From contig DAXG01000046.1 in the NCBI GenBank assembly GCA_002506275.1, forward strand, positions 1 through 6,567: 6,567 bases of DNA, in the 5' to 3' direction. Below are positions 1-6,204 of this stretch, one piece after another (the first letter of the stretch is position 1; each line of letters opens with the position of its first letter). This DNA comes from Euryarchaeota archaeon UBA259. Its GTDB lineage: Archaea > Thermoplasmatota > Poseidoniia > Poseidoniales > Poseidoniaceae. The notes beneath the pieces were generated by a model. The model was not told where the DNA came from, searched no databases, and was given only the letters and a program-made list of their open reading frames with translations. The translations under genes were made by a program, and so were the position numbers.

Positions 1-168
1 ATTTGGTCCATCCAAACCGAATCAGCTTCAGGCGTGAGGAGGTTGCTCATAACCCCTCCAGTGAGTGCTCCTATTGGTCACTTCCGCTTGTTTCCTGTCT
101 CCTACGGGGACAAGCGAGGCCGCGAACGCTTCAAGAAGGCGAGCCGACTGGGTTACACGATACCATGA
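1..168 (+). CDS. C-terminal tail of an unrecognised gene (5' end outside window)
   Basis: Frame 1 is open from the first base to a TGA at 166-168, giving 55 residues without a start codon, so the gene begins left of the window. The tail is basic, with an Arg/Lys-rich stretch (GDKRGRERFKKASRLGY) just before the end at IP. I do not recognise the family. Its stop codon overlaps the ATG of the next gene as ATGA (165-168), a typical arrangement for translationally coupled genes and the main reason to believe this frame. A second frame (frame 3) is also open here but reads less like protein and simply extends the protease upstream of its signal peptide. Caution: the tail contains AGG AGG and ATA codons, which are uncommon in the neighbouring genes, and 55 open codons alone are weak evidence. 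Confidence 0.5.
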   Translation: MWSIQTESASGVRRLLITPPVSAPIGHFRLFPVSYGDKRGRERFKKASRLGYTIP

Positions 169-2357
169 TGCAAAACGGCAAGGTTCTTCGCACACGCCCA
201 TCGTTTGGAGTTCTCATTGTCCTCCCACTTTTACTGTCGTTAATTTCGCCGGTAGCCAATGCTAGTGTAGCACAGGAAGAGCCTGAAGGGGTGTCTCCTG
301 ACCAGATTTGGTCCAGTGACTATGTCAACATGATCTTTCCTTGGGCACCCGCCAGCGATAATATTCTGCAGTTCAAAGAATACCACACATACGAGACAAT
401 GAAAGAACGCATGGAACGTCTTACAGAGCAAAATGAAGACATCTTCCAATTCCACGAAGGTCTCAACGGCGGTGTCAACGCTCGTGGAGAAACCACAACC
501 GGAGACACTTACGAAGGATGGCATTACATGAAACCCACGCCGTGGCTAAAAATTACTGGCGAAGTGTACGATGGAGATTACAATCCATTCGTTGGCGACA
601 GTGGAAATTACGCTGACCGATCGGATGTTATGATTGTCGGCAACCACCACGCACGTGAGTGGATGTCTTACCAAACTCCAATTATGGTAATGGAAGTTAT
701 TGCTTTCTCTTACGACAACATCGGTTACGACAACGATGGCGATGGACTGGTCGACGAAGACGGCTGGGGCGATGACAACGGCGACGGAATCCTCGATGAC
801 GACGGCGATTGTCTTTCTCTTCGAGCCGATTTACAAGATTCAAACGGTGACGGAACGCCTTGTGGTGCAGGTGACTTGGGCGTTGATGAAGACTACAGCG
901 AACAGTGGATTACCGACCTTGTCAACAGCCGTGAAATCTACCTCATTCCTATGCTCAATGTTGATGGAAACAAGTACGATCGTGAAGTCTTCTGCCCTGC
1001 ACCTGCTTGGGAAACCTGCCCGTCGGGTGGATGGAGAAAGAACTTGAGAAACAACGGCCCAGAACCTCTTCCAGATCCGAATGAGCAAGTTGACGAAGAC
1101 TGTGACGGTGTCGACTTGAACCGTAATTATCAGTTCGAATGGGGCTGGCCTCTTGGTGCAACAGTACCTCTTATTCCCGGTACATGCACTCCCGCTGAAG
1201 ACGAACGTGCAGGTATATCGAACAACGATATTTATACCGGTCCGTTTGATACTACGGATAACGACGGTGACGGGCTTGTCAATGAAGATAACGTCGATGG
1301 TGAAGACGATGACAACGACGGAAAAACCGATGAAGATTGGGCAGGCGGCAACTCGGAACCTGAAACTCGCTTCATCCAAGACATGACCGAAATGAATGAC
1401 GACTCTGGCGATGGAGAATCCGAATTCAAATCCACTCTTACTTACCACTCCTACTCTGAACTTGTTCTCTATCCGTGGGGACACTGCACTGGATGTCAAA
1501 CCACAGACCACGACCAACTGGTTTACCATGGCGACCAACTCGCTGAAATGACACAATACACAAACATGCAATCCAGTGACTTGTACCCAACTACCGGTGA
1601 TTTCTGCGACTGGCATTACGGTGTACACGGTTCGTACTGCTACACCATGGAGATTGGGACTGCATTCCATCAACATCAAGATGATGTCGACCATATTGCT
1701 GTCCGAAATCTTGGTGTTGCTTTCTACATGGCTGATATCGGAGACAATCCCCGTGAACGTGCAGACTTAGCTATTGCAAACATCTCACAACAGAATTACC
1801 TTGCGCAACTCGATGAAGCCAACATCCCAGAAGAGGGAGATATTCCAATTGATATCTGTGTTTCGAACGAGTTCCCGTACAGTGAAACTCAAACCGAGAT
1901 TTTGTGGCGAACCGTTGAACCAAGTCGCATGCAAAGTGACTTCGGACCTCGTGAGTGGGCTACGACTTCTTGGAAATCAGTCGATGTTATGGCTGTTCCA
2001 AACGGATGCACCGTTTCGGACGGAAACGGCACCGTCCTGCGAGGTATGATTCCAATCTCGGAGACAACCATTGGAGAACTGCACTACAAGGCTTCCGTGA
2101 CGACTCTTGCAGGTTCAGACTTCTACCAATATCCAGCGGATGGAGACTATTACGTGCTTGATTTGTCGTACCGTGCTGCCTACGGAAGTTTCCTCGGTTC
2201 TCTGTTCATGTTCGGCCTCACGGCGAGTTTTGTTTGGGGTGGATTGGCAGTGTGTCTGCGGATGATGCTCTCGGATGGAGAAGAAATTGATTTGGCCGCA
2301 CCTGAGTCGACTGAAATCGAATCTTCAGAGGCTGTACTGATTGCGGAGAACGCTTGA
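165..2357 (+). CDS. Secreted, membrane-anchored M14 zinc carboxypeptidase with Asp-rich repeat inserts
   Basis: A 730-residue metallocarboxypeptidase (M14, carboxypeptidase A/T-like) that would remove C-terminal residues from peptides outside the cell. The ATG at 165 is chosen because it starts a clear signal peptide: K6/R9/R11, a hydrophobic core at about 14-30, and an ANA|S cleavage site after residue 33. By eye the active site is complete: zinc ligands H162 and E165 (HHAREW), H428 (YHSYSE), substrate residues R164, N319 and R320 (DLNRNY), Y474, and catalytic E496 (YTMEIG). The gap between the first and last zinc ligands is 266 residues, against 127 in carboxypeptidase A. Part of the excess is two Asp-rich blocks of DNDGDG/DDNGDG type at about 189-243 and 362-392. 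The ectodomain has 12 Cys, which suggests disulfides. After the catalytic domain comes a region of about 150 residues of unassigned fold, then a membrane helix at about 675-697 and an acidic, presumably cytoplasmic tail. No Shine-Dalgarno is seen; the start overlaps the upstream stop (ATGA). The exact cleaved amino acid preference is not predictable. Confidence 0.93.
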   Translation: MMQNGKVLRTRPSFGVLIVLPLLLSLISPVANASVAQEEPEGVSPDQIWSSDYVNMIFPWAPASDNILQFKEYHTYETMKERMERLTEQNEDIFQFHEGLNGGVNARGETTTGDTYEGWHYMKPTPWLKITGEVYDGDYNPFVGDSGNYADRSDVMIVGNHHAREWMSYQTPIMVMEVIAFSYDNIGYDNDGDGLVDEDGWGDDNGDGILDDDGDCLSLRADLQDSNGDGTPCGAGDLGVDEDYSEQWITDLVNSREIYLIPMLNVDGNKYDREVFCPAPAWETCPSGGWRKNLRNNGPEPLPDPNEQVDEDCDGVDLNRNYQFEWGWPLGATVPLIPGTCTPAEDERAGISNNDIYTGPFDTTDNDGDGLVNEDNVDGEDDDNDGKTDEDWAGGNSEPETRFIQDMTEMNDDSGDGESEFKSTLTYHSYSELVLYPWGHCTGCQTTDHDQLVYHGDQLAEMTQYTNMQSSDLYPTTGDFCDWHYGVHGSYCYTMEIGTAFHQHQDDVDHIAVRNLGVAFYMADIGDNPRERADLAIANISQQNYLAQLDEANIPEEGDIPIDICVSNEFPYSETQTEILWRTVEPSRMQSDFGPREWATTSWKSVDVMAVPNGCTVSDGNGTVLRGMIPISETTIGELHYKASVTTLAGSDFYQYPADGDYYVLDLSYRAAYGSFLGSLFMFGLTASFVWGGLAVCLRMMLSDGEEIDLAAPESTEIESSEAVLIAENA
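729..893 (+). other. Asp-rich calcium-type repeat block 1 inside the carboxypeptidase
   Basis: This region encodes protease residues 189 to about 243. It holds successive D-x-D/N-G-D-G loops: DNDGDG at 189-194, DDNGDG at 204-209, a DDDGD run ending at C216, and DSNGDG just before C233. Each resembles the 12-residue calcium loops of dockerin, EF-hand and thrombospondin type 3 repeats. C216 and C233 flank the last loop and could form a disulfide. Calcium binding is inferred from the pattern only. The block lies shortly after the HHAREW motif, so it is an insertion in the catalytic domain and not an appended domain. Confidence 0.75.
1248..1343 (+). other. Asp-rich calcium-type repeat block 2 inside the carboxypeptidase
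   Basis: This encodes protease residues 362-393, between the DLNRNY substrate-binding motif and the HSYS zinc-ligand motif. It contains DNDGDGLVNED at 365-375 and a second, degenerate unit DDDNDGKTDED at 381-391, ending in a Trp. The unit spacing matches block 1, where the sequence reads DNDGDGLVDEDGW, so the two blocks look like copies of one element placed in two loops. A calcium role is inferred from the pattern. Confidence 0.75.
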
Positions 2358-2362
2358 GGAGG
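2358..2362 (+). promoter_or_regulatory. Shine-Dalgarno site for the transporter gene
   Basis: GGAGG (within GAGGAGGGG at 2356-2364) lies 7 bases before the ATG at 2370 and directly follows and overlaps the protease stop region. It decides the start: an ATG at 2366 is out of frame and too close, whereas ATG 2370 opens the full transporter. The placement implies that both genes are read from one transcript with coupled translation. Confidence 0.8.
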
Positions 2363-2369
2363 GGTATGA

Positions 2370-4076
2370 ATGGCAGAAGAATCCGACCAATTTAACGGCC
2401 GTATGGGCCTTATCTTCGCTTCCATCGGTGCTGCTATCGGTACCGGTAACATCTGGCGATTCCCTCGAATGGTCGGTGCCAACGGCGGAGGTACATTCCT
2501 CGTCCCGTGGCTGTTTTTCTTGTTCATCTGGTCGATTCCGCTGGTGATTGCTGAATACGCCATGGGTAAGCGAAGCCGTACGGGTACCATCGGTACGTTC
2601 CGTATCTTCGCTGGAAAGAAATTCGCTTGGATGGGTCTTTGGACCGCTTGGATTTCTACCGCTATTGGATTCTATTACGCCGTTGTTTCAGGCTGGACCA
2701 TCAAGTACTTCCAACTCGGAATTACCGGTGCACTCAACGGCGAGGGCGTCGACACGACAGAAGTATGGAACGCCTTCTTACAGAACCCTGGGCAGGTTAT
2801 TTTCTTCCAATTCTTGGTCATTGCCTTGACCCTTGCCGCAATTTGGAAGGGAGCGAAAGCGATTGAGAAGGTGAACTTCTATCTGATGATTTCACTGTTC
2901 GCTTTGCTGTTCTTGACGCTGTTCCTCTCGCTCTGGATGGACTTCTCAGACGGTTCTCTTGATGGGGCACTGTTCATGTTTACCATTGACTTTGACATGC
3001 TGTTTGAACCGGAAGTGTGGATCAACGGGTTATCACAATCGGCTTGGTCGTGTTCTGCAGGTATGGGTATGTGCATCACTTATGCGGTGTACATGAGTAA
3101 AGACGAGGACACCGTTCTCAACGCTTTCACCATGGGACTTGCCAACAACAGCATTTCGATTATCGCTGGTCTTGCCGTTCTTTCCGCAATTTTCGCAGTC
3201 AATCCAGACCCATTGGGGACCGTTACCGAAGGCTCCTCCGCTATCACCTTCCTTGCGCTTCCTGAAGTGTTCGCTCAAGCACCGTTTGCACCCGTTGGCC
3301 CACTGTTCATGATGGCGGGCTTTTTCTTGGCGCTGTCTTTTGCCGCGATGACTTCAATGATTTCAACCGTCGAATTGTGCGTACGAAACTTCGTTGACCA
3401 CGGTTTTGAGCGAGAGAAATCCGTTGCACTTACCGGCATCGCCTTGTTCCTGTTCGGACTACCATCCGCTATCATGTGGATCAAACTCGACGACGGCGGG
3501 GTAGCCTTCCCACAATTCTTGGAAGTCCAAGACCACATCTGGGGCTATGGATTGATGTTCTCAGGTCTTTTCATTGCTTTCTCAATTTGGAAGTACGGCT
3601 ACATGCGCTGGAAGTCTGGCGTTGAGGCGGGCGTTGCTCCTCCAGGTTTCAAGGGTTACCTCGGCTTTGGTGTCTCGGCCTTCCGAGACGACTTCATCAA
3701 CACCGGTGACAACGATATCATCGTCGGACGCTGGTGGGATTTGCTGATGTATTTGGCCTTCCCAATCTTGTTCTCCGTTCTCATGTTCTCTTACTTCGCA
3801 GATATGATTGCCAACACGGACAATGTGTGGAATCCAGCAAATCCAAACGGTCTTGGCATCATCTTGCTGTTCTGGGGCGTTATTGCGGCGTTGTTCATCT
3901 CGTTCAACAAGTTCCTCATCCGTCGACCACTCTACCGAAACATTCCGAAGGGAGCGGACGTCGATATCTCAACATTGCCTGGTGGCGACGACGAACTGGT
4001 CGTTGCGCTTGGTGAGATTGCGCCTGGATTTGAGCACTTGTCGAAAGACTACTCCGTGGAAGCTGAACTTGTTTGA
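2370..4076 (+). CDS. Sodium-coupled amino acid transporter, NSS/SNF family (LeuT fold)
   Basis: A 568-residue inner-membrane symporter with about 12 hydrophobic helices, expected to import amino acids or related compounds with Na+. Helix 1 aligns to LeuT without gaps and even with the same numbering: G20, A22, I23, N27, then RFP at 30-32, NGGG at 38-41 and the AEYAMGKRSR end of helix 2. The Na1 site is kept (A22, N27, S227 for LeuT Thr254, N259 for Asn286). The Na2 site is also kept (G20, I23, A325, T328, S329). The substrate-lining second Tyr of the YY pair in helix 3 is present, and W226 replaces the gating Phe253. LeuT Glu290 is replaced by S263, with Q223 kept, a pattern linked to chloride-dependent members; LeuT Tyr47 is W47. 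About 53 residues follow helix 12 as a cytoplasmic tail, making it longer than LeuT. The substrate is not predictable. Its position behind a secreted carboxypeptidase suggests uptake of released amino acids. Confidence 0.94.
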   Translation: MAEESDQFNGRMGLIFASIGAAIGTGNIWRFPRMVGANGGGTFLVPWLFFLFIWSIPLVIAEYAMGKRSRTGTIGTFRIFAGKKFAWMGLWTAWISTAIGFYYAVVSGWTIKYFQLGITGALNGEGVDTTEVWNAFLQNPGQVIFFQFLVIALTLAAIWKGAKAIEKVNFYLMISLFALLFLTLFLSLWMDFSDGSLDGALFMFTIDFDMLFEPEVWINGLSQSAWSCSAGMGMCITYAVYMSKDEDTVLNAFTMGLANNSISIIAGLAVLSAIFAVNPDPLGTVTEGSSAITFLALPEVFAQAPFAPVGPLFMMAGFFLALSFAAMTSMISTVELCVRNFVDHGFEREKSVALTGIALFLFGLPSAIMWIKLDDGGVAFPQFLEVQDHIWGYGLMFSGLFIAFSIWKYGYMRWKSGVEAGVAPPGFKGYLGFGVSAFRDDFINTGDNDIIVGRWWDLLMYLAFPILFSVLMFSYFADMIANTDNVWNPANPNGLGIILLFWGVIAALFISFNKFLIRRPLYRNIPKGADVDISTLPGGDDELVVALGEIAPGFEHLSKDYSVEAELV

Positions 4077-4080
4077 GGTG
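4075..4080 (+). promoter_or_regulatory. Shine-Dalgarno site for the coiled-coil anchor gene
   Basis: GAGGTG overlaps the last two bases of the transporter stop codon (TGA 4074-4076) and sits 5 bases before the ATG at 4086. This supports that start and indicates translation coupled to the transporter. Confidence 0.75.
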
Positions 4081-4085
4081 AAGCG

Positions 4086-4787
4086 ATGGACGACCTCGTC
4101 GAGACGTTGGCGATTGGGCTAATCGTCTCGCTGATTCTTATCGTTGTTTCTTGGTGGTTTTGGAAACGCTACGACCGTCCGAGTGAAGCTCAATTGGAAC
4201 GAGAAGAATCGATTGCTAAGAAGAAGGAGGAAACTCGGATGTGGCGTGCCGTTGAGGCGCAAATGGAGCAAGAAAAAGCAGCGCTTGAGGAAAAAGCACT
4301 GTACGAACGCCGTAAAGCCGAGGAACGAGCACGAGCAATGCCTCCCCCGAGCAGTGAAGTTTCCGATGCTTTCGCAGCCTTCAGCACCGAACGGCAAGCA
4401 AAGCCTTCATTCGAACAATCAGAATCTGCACCTTCTGCTGAAGCAGCGTTGGCAGAGCCAATGCTTGAAATCAGTGATGACGATGTATTGGACATCGACG
4501 CACAGATCGAGGTTCGTCAAGACCAAGGCGTGATTCTCGAAGAGGGTCAAGCGCTTCCGGATATGCCCGAAGATGTTGAACATGAGGGTGCGGAGCCCGA
4601 AGATGTTGAACATCAAGAAGAACCGCTTGACATCGAACAAGCAATCCCCCCCGCACCGGATTTGGATGCGTTGATAGGCACCGACTCGAGTAAGGACGAG
4701 GAAGCCTGGCCATCAGAGGATGAACCTTTGGTCGATGATTCCGATTGGAGCGATAATTGGTTCAAAAACCTCGAAGAGAACGACTGA
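4086..4787 (+). CDS. Membrane-anchored coiled-coil protein with acidic tail, function unknown
   Basis: A 233-residue protein that I cannot assign to a family. It has one N-terminal membrane helix (about residues 8-26, ending in WWFWKR), with positive charges after it and acids before it, so the rest should lie in the cytoplasm. Residues about 34-84 are a charged Glu/Lys/Arg-rich helix, likely coiled coil. From about 86 to the end the protein is Pro/Glu/Asp-rich and probably disordered, with a tandem PEDVEH repeat (161-166 and 171-176). It closes with an acidic-aromatic segment, DSDWSDNWFKNL. The start is backed by the GAGGTG site on the transporter stop codon, 9 bases upstream. Tight coupling to the transporter suggests a scaffold or partner of that membrane system, but nothing in the sequence proves this. 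Low-complexity acidic proteins evolve quickly, so homologs may be hard to find outside close relatives. Confidence 0.82.
   Translation: MDDLVETLAIGLIVSLILIVVSWWFWKRYDRPSEAQLEREESIAKKKEETRMWRAVEAQMEQEKAALEEKALYERRKAEERARAMPPPSSEVSDAFAAFSTERQAKPSFEQSESAPSAEAALAEPMLEISDDDVLDIDAQIEVRQDQGVILEEGQALPDMPEDVEHEGAEPEDVEHQEEPLDIEQAIPPAPDLDALIGTDSSKDEEAWPSEDEPLVDDSDWSDNWFKNLEEND
4565..4613 (+). repeat. In-frame 19-base direct repeat, 30-base period
   Basis: The 19 bases starting GCCCGAAGATG occur identically at 4565-4583 and 4595-4613, exactly 30 bases (10 codons) apart. They encode PEDVEH twice in the acidic tail. A weaker third unit (EPLDIEQ) follows. The identity at third codon positions points to a recent tandem duplication within the gene. 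Confidence 0.85.
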
Positions 4788-4805
4788 ACAAAACGCTCGT
4801 TCTCT
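4775..4805 (+). repeat. 9-base perfect inverted repeat spanning the stop codon of the coiled-coil gene
   Basis: AGAGAACGA (4775-4783) is the exact reverse complement of TCGTTCTCT (4797-4805), with a 13-base loop that contains the TGA stop. A pyrimidine-rich stretch follows (TCTCTCCCTGTTC). It could form an RNA hairpin at the end of the upstream message. Archaeal termination normally relies on U-tracts and there is no strong one here, so calling it a terminator is not justified; a role as an operator or mRNA element is equally possible. Confidence 0.5.
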
Positions 4806-4853
4806 CCCTGTTCAAAGCGAAGAGGTGATGAACAGTCGGTTCGTGGAACGTTC
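4788..4853 (+). promoter_or_regulatory. hisS upstream spacer with clustered GAAC/GTTC motifs
   Basis: This is the only real intergenic gap between the codirectional genes. Four GAAC (4778, 4786, 4830, 4846) and four GTTC (4799, 4810, 4839, 4850) occur within 76 bases, including the 8-base palindrome GAACGTTC at 4846-4853, which abuts the hisS ATG. ATGAAC (4828-4833) and GTTCAT (4850-4855) also form an inverted pair. No clear archaeal TATA box is visible. The GAGGTG at 4822-4827 is too far (26 bases) from the hisS ATG to serve as its usual ribosome binding site. A regulatory role for hisS is inferred from the pattern only. Confidence 0.35.
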
Positions 4854-6203
4854 ATGGTGCAACGCCCTCGCGGAACCCGTGACTTCACGCCAAAGGTGAT
4901 GGCGCGTCGCTTGGCGTTTGAGCAACTCTTGGAAGAGCGTGCTCGCCGTCACGGTTTTTCTCGCATTCAAACGCCAATTTTCGAGTCGTTGGATTTGTTC
5001 ACAGCCAAGTCAGGCCCAGGTATTGTCTCACAATTGTACGCCTTTGAAGATAAGAGTGAACGACAATTGACGCTTCGTCCAGAATTAACGGCTCCAGTCA
5101 TGCGAATGATTGCTGAAGAAGGCATGCAGATGCTCCAGAAACCACTGCGTCTTTCCTACTATGGTCAGTGCTACCGCTATGAAGAATCCAAAAAAGGCCG
5201 TTACCGCGAGTTCTTCCAGTACGGTGTGGAATTGATTGGTGAGGCAGGTCCACTTGCAGAAGCCGAAGTCATTGCTTTGGCCATCGATATGCTTGATGCA
5301 TGCGGTCTTGAAAACTGGGAAATTCGAATTGGACACGTTGGAATCCTCAAGGGCGCACTTACAGGCCTCGGTTTGTCAGCAGATACTCCAGACGGTGCCA
5401 GTGAACCACCCGTTGCCAGCGCCATGCGATTCCTCGACAAGGGCGATGATGCTGGACTTGCTCAACTGTTCACTACCAACGGTATCAATCCTGAACATGC
5501 TGCTCCTTTGCGGGCACTGGCTGACCTTGAAGGCGGAATTGAGACGCTTGGACCGGCACGAGAAATCCTCTCTTCACTCGCTGGTGTTTCCCTTGAAGCA
5601 CTGGATGATTTGCAAACGACGCTCAACGCTGTTGCTGCCTTAGCCCCAGCACCTCCATCGTTAGCGGTGGATTTGACGGTCGCTCGTGGATTGGATTACT
5701 ACACCGGAATGGTGTTTGAAGTCAAAGTTCCTGAATTGGGTGGCGAAGGTCAAGTGCTCGGTGGTGGCTCGTACAAGCTCCTACACCTGTTTGGTCTGCC
5801 TGACCTTGACCCAAGTTGTGGTTTTGGTCTCGGCTTTGACCGCGTGCTGCTCGCTCTTGAAGCACAAGCAGAAGCAAGCGGTCGCAGCGAAGTTGTTCCT
5901 CGCGAGACCGATCCGAAAGGCCTGGTTGCTTTCATTCCGTTCGGCATTGATTCAGGCTCAGTTCTTCCGATTGTTGCTGGCTTACGAAACGCAGGAGAGC
6001 GCATTGAATTGGAGTTGCGTGGGCGAAAGATTCCCAAAGCCATGAAGTGGGCCAATTCGATTGGTTGCCAATTCACGGTCGTCGTTGGTCCTCGTGACCT
6101 TGAGAGCAATCAAGCGATGGTCAAGAACTTGCAATCCGGAGAACAGCAAGCGGTTGGCCTCACGACAGAAGCGATCGCCGAAGCGATTCAAGCCATGCGC
6201 TGA
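4854..6203 (+). CDS. hisS: Histidyl-tRNA synthetase
   Basis: A 449-residue class II aminoacyl-tRNA synthetase that charges tRNA-His with histidine in the cytoplasm, of usual length. The ATG at 4854 gives the family's standard opening (QRPRGTRDFTP), and no in-frame start lies upstream within the spacer. Visible motifs are motif 1 (FSRIQTPIFESLDLF), TLRPELTAPVMR, motif 2 with R108 and E110 (QCYRYEESKKGRYREFFQYG), the histidine-specific HisA box around R278 (VARGLDYYTG), the HisB box as GGGSYKLLHLFG, and motif 3 with R330 (GFGLGFDRV). The C-terminal anticodon-binding domain runs from about LVAFIPFG to the end and includes the ELRGRKIPKAMKWAN segment. The HisB box lacks the bacterial RYD triad and resembles what I recall of archaeal enzymes, which supports an archaeal host. 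The next gene converges and ends one base away. Confidence 0.97.
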   Translation: MVQRPRGTRDFTPKVMARRLAFEQLLEERARRHGFSRIQTPIFESLDLFTAKSGPGIVSQLYAFEDKSERQLTLRPELTAPVMRMIAEEGMQMLQKPLRLSYYGQCYRYEESKKGRYREFFQYGVELIGEAGPLAEAEVIALAIDMLDACGLENWEIRIGHVGILKGALTGLGLSADTPDGASEPPVASAMRFLDKGDDAGLAQLFTTNGINPEHAAPLRALADLEGGIETLGPAREILSSLAGVSLEALDDLQTTLNAVAALAPAPPSLAVDLTVARGLDYYTGMVFEVKVPELGGEGQVLGGGSYKLLHLFGLPDLDPSCGFGLGFDRVLLALEAQAEASGRSEVVPRETDPKGLVAFIPFGIDSGSVLPIVAGLRNAGERIELELRGRKIPKAMKWANSIGCQFTVVVGPRDLESNQAMVKNLQSGEQQAVGLTTEAIAEAIQAMR

Positions 6204-6204
6204 A

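Noticed and set aside
36..58. Hairpin GAGG(A)GGTT / AACCCCTC with a 6-base loop
   Set aside because: It lies inside the probable upstream coding tail, has a bulge, is not followed by a T tract, and is far from the protease start; probably chance.
3..164. Upstream extension of the protease frame to a TTG at position 3
   Set aside because: The added 54 residues put the signal peptide in the middle of the protein, and the ATG at 165 gives a proper signal peptide and an ATGA overlap with the upstream frame.
840..1694. 284-residue open frame on the minus strand
   Set aside because: It lies entirely antisense to the protease catalytic domain; the Asp-rich GAY codons produce long stop-free runs on the other strand. 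No recognisable protein motifs.
2180..2590. 136-residue minus-strand frame across the protease-transporter junction
   Set aside because: Antisense to two well supported genes and with no domain signature.
4835..4845. GGTTCG resembling the T-arm of a tRNA upstream of hisS
   Set aside because: No acceptor stem, anticodon arm or D-arm can be laid out around it; it is one of the GAAC/GTTC motifs.
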